Part shown: positions 1 through 7,100 of the stretch, in pieces
Layout: every line of letters starts with the position of its first letter
How positions within the stretch are numbered: the first letter of the stretch is position 1
Source of the DNA: an uncultured Clostridia bacterium
GTDB taxonomy: Bacteria > Bacillota > Clostridia > UMGS1883
Reading direction: 5' to 3'
DNA length: 10,839 nt
Assembly: GCA_947629615.1 (NCBI GenBank)
Contig: CANRER010000043.1
Coordinates: 1-10,839, forward strand
The notes under the pieces: model-generated
What the model saw: only the letters and a program-made list of their open reading frames with translations
The model's database searches: none
What the model was told of the DNA's origin: nothing
Made by a program: the position numbers and the translations under genes

Positions 1-55
1 TTGCCATGCGTTTCTTTACATCCCCTTTTTTCCCTAACTTTTTTTCATTTTCCTA

Positions 56-84
56 TTGACTTTTCATAGTTAGTCTTGTATTTT
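56..84 (+). promoter_or_regulatory. possible promoter, plus strand
   Basis: TTGACT (56-61) is followed after 17 nt by TATTTT (79-84). The -35 matches the consensus well and the -10 is mediocre. Transcription from it would run toward the 3' end of hisF on the opposite strand and would have no gene to serve except a putative short RNA ending near 192. In A/T-rich DNA such matches arise by chance, so this is weak. Confidence 0.22.
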
Positions 85-116
85 AATGGAGGCAGAAATC
101 GCCAATCATTAGGTTA

Positions 117-181
117 TACTATAATGCACTTTTGGTTTTGGTTTTTGCTTGCTTTCACACCCACGTAAGTACATTATAGTA
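117..181. repeat. 15-bp inverted repeat (one mismatch) with 35-nt spacer
   Basis: The left arm, 117-131 (TACTATAATGCACTT), pairs with the right arm, 167-181 (AAGTACATTATAGTA), at 14 of 15 positions; the one mismatch is C127 with A171. The spacer is T-rich. The right arm together with flanking bases also forms a small palindrome, AGTAC-ATTATA-GTACT (168-183). On the plus strand the right arm is followed by CTGTG and six T. It could be a weak terminator, a paired operator or a remnant of a small palindromic element; the sequence alone does not decide. Confidence 0.6.
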
Positions 182-199
182 CTGTGTTTTTTAATGGCG

Positions 200-955
200 T
201 CAGCGGACGGGAACGCCTCGGCGAAGCAAATAAGCCTTAAGGTCGGGAACGGCGATTTCGCCGAAGTGGAACAGGCTGGCCGCGAGCACGGCGTCGGCGC
301 GGCCCTCGGCGAAGGCGTCGTAAAAATGCTCGAGGGAGCCGGCTCCCCCGCTGGCGATTATCGGTATCTTCGCGTTCTCGCTGACGGCGCGGGTCAGCTC
401 AAGGTCGTAGCCGGCCTTGGTGCCGTCGCAATCCATCGAGGTGAGCAGTATCTCGCCGGCCCCGAGGCGTTCGGCCTCGGCGGCCCACTCCAGAGCGTCG
501 AGCCCTGTGTTTACGCGGCCCCCCGCGAGGTATACGTCCCACCCGCCGGCGGGGCGGCGCTTGGCGTCGATGGCGCAGACCACGCACTGGCTGCCGAACC
601 TATCCGCCGCCTCGCTGATGAGGCGCGGATTTTTTATCGCCGAGGAATTGACGCTTATCTTGTCGGCCCCGGCCATGAGTAGCGTGCGGAAATCCTCAAC
701 CGAGCGAATGCCGCCACCCACGGTAAACGGAATGAAAACCGACTCGGCTACCCTTTCGACCATGCTCACAACGGTGGCGCGGCGGTCGCTGGTGGCGGTT
801 ATGTCCAAAAACACAAGCTCGTCGGCCCCGGCCTTGTCGTAGGTTTTGGCGCACTCCACTGGGTCGCCGGCATCGACGAGGTTCACAAAATTCACGCCCT
901 TGACAACGCGTCCGCCGCTCACGTCGAGGCAGGGGATTATCCTTTTTGCGTACAT
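200..955 (-). CDS. hisF: imidazole glycerol phosphate synthase, cyclase subunit HisF
   Basis: This cytoplasmic (beta/alpha)8-barrel takes ammonia from HisH and converts PRFAR to imidazole glycerol phosphate and AICAR, linking histidine and purine synthesis. The protein is 251 residues, normal for the family. The N-terminal RIIPCLDV carries catalytic Asp11 and CAIDAKR carries catalytic Asp130, the two residues known as essential in this family. Phosphate-binding signatures are present: TVGGGIR (78-84), DKISVNSSA (98-106) and IIASGGAGS near residue 200. ATG at 955-953 lies one base after the hisH stop codon, so the two are translationally linked and made together as the HisHF complex. It is the last gene of the cluster. 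hisI, which often follows hisF in Firmicutes, is not present downstream. Identification is secure. Confidence 0.97.
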   Translation of the reverse strand: MYAKRIIPCLDVSGGRVVKGVNFVNLVDAGDPVECAKTYDKAGADELVFLDITATSDRRATVVSMVERVAESVFIPFTVGGGIRSVEDFRTLLMAGADKISVNSSAIKNPRLISEAADRFGSQCVVCAIDAKRRPAGGWDVYLAGGRVNTGLDALEWAAEAERLGAGEILLTSMDCDGTKAGYDLELTRAVSENAKIPIIASGGAGSLEHFYDAFAEGRADAVLAASLFHFGEIAVPDLKAYLLRRGVPVR

Positions 956-956
956 C

Positions 957-1559
957 TCAGCCCCTCCTCACGGCGGCGAAATTTTTCAGCATACGAAGCC
1001 CGGCCTCGCCGCTTTTTTCCGGGTGGAACTGCGCGGCGAACAGATTGCCGCGCTCCACGGCGGCCTCTATCGTTACGCCGTATTCCGCCGTTGCGCTGAC
1101 GACGGATTTGTCGGCGGCGTCGAGGCAGTAGGAGTGGACGAAATAGACGTAGGGTCGCGTCAGTCCCTCGAACAGACGGCCCCGACAGTCGATGTCGTTC
1201 CAGCCCATGTGTGGGATTTTCAGGCCCCGGTCGGGTATGCGGCGGATTTTGCCGCCAAGAATACCTAATCCCTTCACGCCGGGGCTTTCCTCGCTTTCCT
1301 CGAACAAAAGCTGCATACCGAGGCAAATCCCCAAAAACGGCGTGCCGCGGGCTATTACCTCGCGAATGGCGGAGTCGAGCCCCTTGCGCGTTATGCTCGC
1401 CATGCAGTCGCCGAAGGCCCCGACACCCGGCAGCACCACGCTGTCGGCGGAGAGAATGGCCTCTCGGTCGGCCGTGACGGCGGCCTCCTCGCCCAAAAAA
1501 CGGAAGGCCTTTTCCACGTTGCGCAGATTGCCCGCGTCGTAGTCGATTATCGCTATCAT
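957..1559 (-). CDS. hisH: imidazole glycerol phosphate synthase, glutamine amidotransferase subunit HisH
   Basis: Class I glutamine amidotransferase subunit that hydrolyses glutamine and channels ammonia through the HisF barrel. It is 200 residues, the usual length. The catalytic triad is visible: Cys79 in FLGICLGMQLL, and His179 and Glu181 in QFHPEKSG. PGVGAFGD (44-51) is the conserved oxyanion-strand region, and PHMGWND (116-122) is typical of HisH. The start ATG (1559-1557) overlaps the hisG stop codon as ATGA, so translation is probably coupled. The stop is separated from hisF by one base. In most Firmicutes his operons hisA lies between hisH and hisF; here the two subunits of one enzyme are directly adjacent. 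Confidence 0.97.
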   Translation of the reverse strand: MIAIIDYDAGNLRNVEKAFRFLGEEAAVTADREAILSADSVVLPGVGAFGDCMASITRKGLDSAIREVIARGTPFLGICLGMQLLFEESEESPGVKGLGILGGKIRRIPDRGLKIPHMGWNDIDCRGRLFEGLTRPYVYFVHSYCLDAADKSVVSATAEYGVTIEAAVERGNLFAAQFHPEKSGEAGLRMLKNFAAVRRG

Positions 1560-2188
1560 ATAAGGCTCCTTATCTCGCCGATAAGGCGGGAAATGCGCTC
1601 GCGCTCGGTCTTTGCGCTGACGCGGTTCACAATCAGCCGCGCCGACAGCGGGCAGACCTCCTCGAGTACCTCGAGGCCGTTTTCGGCAAGGGTTTTCCCG
1701 CTTTCCACTATGTCCACAATGACGTCGCTCAGCCCCGTCAGCGGAGCCAGCTCCACGCTGCCGCTCAGCTTGATTATTTCAATGTTCATGTTCTTTTTGC
1801 CGTAAAAATACTCCGCCGCGATGTGCGGGTACTTGCTGGCCACCCTCATGGTGGAGGTCGAGTTCAGCCGCTCGCGCATCTCTGCCGGGCCGCAGACGCA
1901 CATTCGGCACCTGCCGAAGCCGAGGTCGAGCATTTCGTAAAGGTTGCGCCCCTCCTCGAGCAGGGTGTCGCGCCCGACGACGCCAATGTCCGCCGCGCCG
2001 TACTCGACGTAGGTCGGCACGTCGCCGGCCTTCACCAAAAGGAAGCGCAGGGCGCGTTTTTCGTCGGTGAAAATCAGCTTGCGCGTCTTGGAGAGGATTT
2101 CGCCGCAGTCGCAGCCGAGCTTCGTGAAAAGCTCCACCGAAAGCTCGGCCAGCCGGCCCTTGGCCAGCGCAATGGTAAGGTATTTCAT
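1556..2188 (-). CDS. hisG: ATP phosphoribosyltransferase catalytic subunit HisG, short form
   Basis: Catalyses the first committed step of histidine synthesis, ATP + PRPP to phosphoribosyl-ATP. The 210 residues match the short HisG class, which lacks the C-terminal regulatory ACT-like domain and works only in complex with HisZ; hisZ is indeed the gene just upstream. Visible motifs: IALAKGRL at the N-terminus (6-13), GAADIGVVGRD (64-74), LSGSVELAPLTGLSD (141-155) and the PRPP-binding loop DVIVDIVESGKTL (155-167). ATG 2188-2186 overlaps the hisZ stop codon as ATGA, and its own stop overlaps the hisH start in the same way. Feedback control by histidine would act through HisZ, by analogy with characterised HisGS-HisZ enzymes. 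Confidence 0.97.
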   Translation of the reverse strand: MKYLTIALAKGRLAELSVELFTKLGCDCGEILSKTRKLIFTDEKRALRFLLVKAGDVPTYVEYGAADIGVVGRDTLLEEGRNLYEMLDLGFGRCRMCVCGPAEMRERLNSTSTMRVASKYPHIAAEYFYGKKNMNIEIIKLSGSVELAPLTGLSDVIVDIVESGKTLAENGLEVLEEVCPLSARLIVNRVSAKTERERISRLIGEIRSLI

Positions 2189-3381
2189 CGCGGGCCCTCC
2201 TTCCCGGCCTTAAAGGCCGAAAGTATGCGGCGCTTCGACAAATAGCCGCTTTCTTCTTCGTCCGAGGCGAAGCCGTGCCTTTCGCATATCGCGCGGCGGC
2301 CCTTTTCGCGCTCGGCGCGGGCGGCGGCGTATGCGGCGGGCCTGTCGGCGTCGCTTTCGTACCAGACAAGTACGTCGGCTGCGGGGGCGGAGAGCGTTTT
2401 TTTGCTGCGCGCCACGGCGGCCATCACCCTGTCCGTCCAAACGGCGGTGCCGGTGGCCGGAAAGGCCGGCCCGAAGCGGCGCGAGAAATTATCGTATCGG
2501 CCTCCTCCGCATATCGGGAAGGCCATGCTGTGGGTGAGACCCTTGAACATCACGCCCGTGTAGTAGCCGAAGCTGCGCACAAGCCCCAAATCCACGCCGA
2601 TAAAACGCTCGAGGCCGTAATCCTTTACGGCGTAGCACACCTCGAGCAGGTTTTCGAGCGCGGCCTCGCTTTCGGCGCCGGGCCGGCGGGTGAGCATTTT
2701 TTCGGCTATCTCTGTGCCGCCGTAAAGCAGCGGCAGCTCGCGCAGCAGCGCGGCGGTTTCGTCGTCGGCAACGGCGCGGCGGCAGAATTCGTCTATTTCC
2801 GGCACGGATTTTTTGTCGAGCAGCTCGGTCAGCTCGCGGAAGGCCTCCTCGCCGAGGCGGCCGCCCACAAGGCCTTTTAACAGCCCGGCGTGGCCCAGCT
2901 CGAGCTGGAAGTCCTCGAGCCCCGCGCCGCGCAGCGCCTCGATTGTGGCGCAGATTATTTCGGCATCGGCCTCGGGCGAGGGGTCGCCCAGCAGCTCGGC
3001 CCCGGCCTGCGTAAATTCCTTTTGCCGCGCGCCGAAGCTTTCGCCGCCGCGGAATATGCTGCCAGAATAGCGCAGCCGCAGGGGGAAGTCGGCCTCGCTC
3101 TTGTGCGAAGCCGTGAAGCGGGATATTGCCGGGGTGTAGTCCGGCCTGAGCGCGATGATGCGCCCGCTTCGGTCGACAAACTTTATCGCGTCGCCCCCGC
3201 CGGAGGGATCGTCGTCAAAAACGCCCAGATACTCGAAGGTGGGCGTTTGAATTTCGTTATAGCCGAAGGAGTCGAACGCCGCCGACACCTTCGCCTCGAT
3301 GTCGGACTTGAGCGCGCAGTCGCCCTCGGTGATGTCCGCCACTCCGTAGGGGAGCTTGCGGTCGGTTTCGGTTATTGCCAT
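2185..3381 (-). CDS. hisZ: ATP phosphoribosyltransferase regulatory subunit HisZ
   Basis: Paralogue of histidyl-tRNA synthetase that lost aminoacylation and serves as the regulatory, histidine-sensing partner of short HisG. It is 398 residues, typical of HisZ. The class II synthetase-like core is seen: LPYGVADI near the start (10-17), a motif 2-like region with LRYSGSIFRGG (104-113) and RQKEFTQAGAELLG (119-132), then FGYYTGVMFKG (271-281) and ICGGGRYDNF (290-299). The segment after about residue 325 is short and does not look like a full HisRS anticodon-binding domain, which, with the adjacent hisG, favours HisZ over HisS. ATG 3381-3379 has AAAGGA about 10 nt upstream. It is the first gene of the cluster. 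No convincing promoter is seen in the 95 nt between it and mscL, so it may be read from the mscL promoter or from one not recognised here. Confidence 0.95.
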   Translation of the reverse strand: MAITETDRKLPYGVADITEGDCALKSDIEAKVSAAFDSFGYNEIQTPTFEYLGVFDDDPSGGGDAIKFVDRSGRIIALRPDYTPAISRFTASHKSEADFPLRLRYSGSIFRGGESFGARQKEFTQAGAELLGDPSPEADAEIICATIEALRGAGLEDFQLELGHAGLLKGLVGGRLGEEAFRELTELLDKKSVPEIDEFCRRAVADDETAALLRELPLLYGGTEIAEKMLTRRPGAESEAALENLLEVCYAVKDYGLERFIGVDLGLVRSFGYYTGVMFKGLTHSMAFPICGGGRYDNFSRRFGPAFPATGTAVWTDRVMAAVARSKKTLSAPAADVLVWYESDADRPAAYAAARAEREKGRRAICERHGFASDEEESGYLSKRRILSAFKAGKEGPR

Positions 3382-3411
3382 CGGTCATTTTCCTTTCAAA
3401 GGGGGTTGCTT

Positions 3412-3454
3412 AAAAAAATATCCGCGCCCGAAACCCCGCCCGAGGGTGGGCGGG
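3412..3454 (-). terminator. possible mscL terminator or attenuator ahead of hisZ
   Basis: On the minus strand a GC stem CCCGCCC (3454-3448) pairs with GGGCGGG (3441-3435) around a 6-nt loop. A run of seven T follows (3418-3412), but only after a 16-nt GC-rich stretch, so it is not a textbook intrinsic terminator. It lies just past the mscL stop codon and about 30 nt before hisZ. It may partly separate mscL from the his genes. Confidence 0.4.
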
Positions 3455-3476
3455 AATTTTGGTGCGGACGAAGAGA

Positions 3477-3893
3477 TCACTCCACGTCGCTGGCGCAGTG
3501 GGGGCACTTAACGGCCTCGATGTGGATTTCGCTCTTGCAGTACGGGCAAACCTTCGTCGTCGGCGCGGGCGCCTCCTCGGTTTTGCCCACAAGCGCGGCG
3601 GCTTTGGCCTCGGCGGCGTTGATTCCCTTAAGAATAAGGAAGAGAACAAGCGCCGTGAGCAGGAAGGTCACAATAGAGCTGACCAAAGCGCTCACATTGC
3701 CGGGCACGGCCTTCTGCCAAGCCTCGAAGCCCTCGGGGGAATGGTCGAGAATGACCTGTACTATGGGTTCGAGAATGTTGCTCGTAACCCCTTGGACGAC
3801 CGTCGTGAACGCGCCGCCGATGATAACGCCGACAGCCATGTCCATTACGTTGCCCTTGAAGGCGAAATCCTTAAACTCCTTGAGCAGACCCAT
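3477..3893 (-). CDS. mscL: large-conductance mechanosensitive channel MscL with C-terminal zinc ribbon
   Basis: Membrane safety valve that opens under hypo-osmotic shock. From the chosen start the protein has 138 residues. The N-terminal amphipathic stretch MGLLKEFKDFAFKGN leads into TM1 (about 14-45, with the signature NVMDMAVGVIIGGAF), an extracellular loop of about 20 residues (shorter than in E. coli), TM2 (about 66-92) and a cytoplasmic tail. The tail ends in CPYCKSEI...VKCPHC, four cysteines (116, 119, 130, 133) in two CxxC pairs, as in a rubredoxin-like zinc ribbon. From memory this tail also occurs in other clostridial MscL. The start ATG (3893-3891) is chosen because GAAAGGTGG lies just upstream and the family N-terminus begins here; a longer frame back to 4031 would run across the promoter. 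Transcription is from a strong promoter at 3981-4009. Confidence 0.93.
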   Translation of the reverse strand: MGLLKEFKDFAFKGNVMDMAVGVIIGGAFTTVVQGVTSNILEPIVQVILDHSPEGFEAWQKAVPGNVSALVSSIVTFLLTALVLFLILKGINAAEAKAAALVGKTEEAPAPTTKVCPYCKSEIHIEAVKCPHCASDVE

Positions 3894-3980
3894 AGGTATA
3901 CCACCTTTCTTGTGTAAAATATGTACATTGCCGCCCGCCTTGGGGAAAAGCAATTTCACTCGGCGCGGCAATCTACCTTT

Positions 3981-4009
3981 ATTATACATGATAAAAAACA
4001 AAACATCAA
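3981..4009 (-). promoter_or_regulatory. mscL promoter
   Basis: On the minus strand TTGATG (4009-4004) and a perfect TATAAT (3986-3981) are separated by 17 nt. TG directly precedes the -10. The predicted start is near 3974, giving a leader of about 80 nt before the mscL ATG. A/T tracts upstream could act as an UP element shared with the divergent promoter at 4062-4090. Confidence 0.75.
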
Positions 4010-4061
4010 CAGTTTTTTCAATTTTTTTCAAAAAAATTTAATATTTTTTTTCAAAAAACAC

Positions 4062-4090
4062 TTGAAATTATATTCTGTTTGTGGTATCAT
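4062..4090 (+). promoter_or_regulatory. promoter of the SLH protein gene, extended -10
   Basis: TTGAAA (4062-4067), 17-nt spacer, TATCAT (4085-4090). The spacer ends in TGTGG, giving the extended -10 element TGGTATCAT. A/T tracts lie directly upstream (4018-4058). The 38 nt from A6 at 4053 match the secG promoter region at 28 positions with no gaps, including AAAAAACACTTG at the -35 and TGTGGTA at the -10. The predicted leader is about 93 nt. Confidence 0.8.
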
Positions 4091-4145
4091 CAATAGTAGC
4101 ATGGTGGCGGTTGGCATAGGGAGCCGTTATCGTGCGGGAAAATGC

Positions 4146-4163
4146 ATGAAAAGCAATTTTCAT
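4146..4163 (+). promoter_or_regulatory. leader hairpin with GNRA-type tetraloop before the SLH gene
   Basis: ATGAAAA (4146-4152) pairs perfectly with TTTTCAT (4157-4163) around the loop GCAA, which fits the stable GNRA class. It ends 12 nt before the ribosome binding site GGAAGGTG (4176-4183), so it leaves that site free. It may stabilise the mRNA or keep the start region open; it is not placed to block translation. Confidence 0.45.
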
Positions 4164-4189
4164 TAAAAATCAAAAGGAAGGTGTTTACT

Positions 4190-7100
4190 ATGAAGAAACG
4201 CGCACTGAGCGTGCTGCTTGCTCTGGCGCTCTGCTTCACCATGTTCTCCGGCGTTACCAGCGCCGCTAAGCTGGGGACAGACAGAGTGCTGGATTCTATT
4301 GGCGGCGTGCTCGACAGCATGGACAGCGACGCCATTCAAAGGGCGCAGAAGGCCAAGCTTGCCGAAATAGTAGCCAGTTCCGCATCTGTTGCCGATGATA
4401 AATATGTCGGCGAGGGTGCCGAGGCCGGCGACGCGGTTTGGGCTCCGATAGCCGAAGCGCTAATGAGCGACGATGCTTTCATGTCTACCACTCCCACCAA
4501 GGACGGAGATAAAAATTCCGCCCCCATGTACACGGTTTATCCCTATTTCATGCTCAGGTACTACCAGGCTAACGGCACGGATAATGAGGTTATCAATGCC
4601 GCCATTGCCGATATGGAAAGGCTTGACACCACAATCAACACCGCCGGTAAGGGTCTTAAGGATGCTCTTAAAGACTTTGACCCCTATGGCCAAGAGCTTA
4701 CCGACATCTTCACGGGTCTTACCACCAAAAATGCCGACGCCCTCGTTGAGGCCGGTATAATCGAGCCCGCGGGCGACGATTATGTTTTCGTTAAGGACCC
4801 CAAGGTTATTGAGTACGCTCAGAATTCTATTTTTGACAGCGTTCTCCGTTATGCCAAGATGCTGGCCGCTTCTCAGAGCTCCGCTGACGTTGACGGCGCC
4901 TATGACGCTTTCATGAATACCAATGAAGGCGATATAGCTAAAAAGGACGTTGCCAACTTTGTCGGCTTTAGCTTCCTGAACAAGCTTATAAACGGCGGCC
5001 TCAGAACGAAGTTCGATCAGTACATCACCGCTAACGGCGGCGACATAGTCGGCAAGGCCGGCGCGGCTGTTCCCGCTATGTTCAGTTCCGACAGAGCCGT
5101 TGCGGTTGAAGGCGTTCGCTCGCTTGTTAAGACTATCGTCGGCGACGCCATAAATGGCGGCCTCGCGGATGATTTCATCGGCGACCTCGCCAATTTGGGC
5201 ATAGACAGCGCCGATAAGGCTGTTGAGGACTTTAACCTTCTGGTTGACTCCCTTAACGCCGACGGCCTTGACGTTGACTCCGACGGCTGCAAGGAGCTTT
5301 ATCAGACCATTCTTCTCGACGTGGCTTTTAACCGCAGCCTTCAGCTCTATAACGCCGACGGCACCGCTCCCTTCGAGGGCGCTGTAAGCGAGGATCAGGG
5401 TCTTTCCCTTCGCCTCTTCCACCGCGCTATGGAGAACAGGTTCGGTATAACCGATACCATTGCCGTAAATAACGATAACTACATCATAAAGGTACTTAAC
5501 GATAACATCACCGTTGCGAATACTCCCGTCGGCTTCTCCTTCAAGTGGACCGGCGCCGGCGCTCCTCCCGCGAACATCACGTTCCGCGTTTACAGAGGCA
5601 GCGAAGAAATCTCTGACGCCGACATTGCCGAGGCGGATTCCGAGGTAAACGTTGACCGTTACATCAAGACCTTTGTCGTTCCCTTCAAGAGTCCTGTTGT
5701 TGATACCGATGGCAAGACCATTATCCTCAACAAGACCGATAAGCCCGAGTACACCAGAGGCGAGCCGATTGCCGTTTCCGGTGAGCTTACGGGTAATTGG
5801 CAGCAGGTTATAGTTGCCGTTGCCGATCCCGACGGTAAGATCGCTGTTGAGCGCACGGGCGTTTCTCCCGAGGCCTTCATAAACGGCGACTTCACCTTCA
5901 CCCTTAACGAAACTCATAAGCTCGGCACCTACACCATCTACGCCGGCGAAACAACTCTTACGGATTCCGAGAACTCCGCCAGACCCGTAACCTTCGAGCT
6001 TGTTGACAGGCTTGTCGGCGAAAAGGCCGCGAACACCAGCCAGTACGCCAAGAAGGGTACCGCCGTTGAGGATGTTCTTGCGAAGTTCCAGGGCAGCAAG
6101 CCTCTCACCGTAACCCTTGTTAAGCCCGTGCTTGACGAGAAGGGCAAGAACGAGCTCATCGTATTCAACTACAAGGATAACCCCGAGCTGTTCGATATGA
6201 CCAACCTTATCCAGGGCTACAACCCCGATGATAAGAATAAGCAGACCTTCGAGGTAGGCTACCTGCCCGCAGCTTACGACGGCTACGGCCTTGGCGGCGA
6301 GCCCATTAAGGGCTACGACGTTGCCGACGGCAAGATCACCGTTACCGTTACCCGCAGCAGCGGCGGCGGTGGCGGCGGTGGAAGCGGCGGAAGCAGCAAG
6401 TCGTTCGTTCTTGACCGCGATAAGCTTAAGGATGAATACGCTCCCGGCGAAGCCATCACCATTACCGGTACCGCCAGAGGCTACGACGACGATGACAAGA
6501 TCACCGTTACCGTTACCGGCCCCGACGGCACAAAGACCAGCTTTGAAATTACCATTAAGGAATTTAAGGATGGTTATGACCTGAGGCTTGTTGAGCCCGG
6601 CACCTACACCATTGATGTAAATGGCGAGAGGTTCACCGTTGTTATCACAAGCGTTACCTCCGAAATCTTCGATAAGGATAACCACAACGCTTATATCATC
6701 GGTTACGAGGACGGCAGCGTTCGTCCCGAGGCCAATATAAGCCGTGAGGAAGTGGCCACTATCCTGTACCGTTCCATTAAGGACGAGTACCGTCAGGCCT
6801 TCAACACCGAAAGCACCGACGATTACACCGACGTTGAGGCTGACCGCTGGTCCATGAGCGCTATAGCGACGCTTAACAGAATAGGCATAATCAAGGGCTA
6901 TGAGGATAGCACCTTCAGACCCGGCCGCGCTATTACCCGCGCCGAGTTCGCCGCCCTTGCCTCCAGGCTTGCCGACGTTAATCCCGCCGCTCCCGCGGTA
7001 GTTCCCAGCTACACCGACGTTGACGGTCACTGGGCAGCCGACAGCATCTACATTGCTACCGCTGAAGGCTGGTTCCTTGGCGACGACACCGGCACATTCC

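Larger units (their letters stand above)
1..199. other. A/T-rich intergenic region beyond hisF
   Basis: No credible gene is seen here. The reading frame that opens near 149 on the plus strand continues antisense through hisF and has no ribosome binding site. The region holds T-rich tracts, a possible plus-strand promoter (56-84), a small imperfect hairpin (TAATG 84-88 with CATTA 107-111, GGC 91-93 with GCC 101-103), a 15-bp inverted repeat (117-131 with 167-181) and a T6 run at 187-192. On the minus strand no GC-rich terminator follows the hisF stop codon, so where the his transcript ends is unclear. Confidence 0.6.

Noticed and set aside
113..125. TATACTATAAT as a promoter -10 on the plus strand
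   Set aside because: No acceptable -35 at 16-18 nt upstream, and no gene downstream on that strand. The match is better explained as part of the inverted repeat.
149..682. Plus-strand frame of 177 codons starting near 149
   Set aside because: TTG start with no ribosome site, running antisense through hisF; no family resemblance after the start.
2185..3381. Histidyl-tRNA synthetase (hisS) as an alternative to hisZ
   Set aside because: It lacks a full C-terminal anticodon-binding domain and sits in an ATGA overlap with a short hisG, which needs HisZ.
3894..4031. N-terminal extension of mscL by 46 residues
   Set aside because: It would cover the -10 region and leader. The conserved MscL N-terminus begins at 3893, with a good ribosome site directly upstream.
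2890..4041. Plus-strand frame of 383 codons across hisZ, mscL and their promoter region
   Set aside because: It is antisense to two well-identified genes and crosses the mscL promoter. The protein shows no family features.
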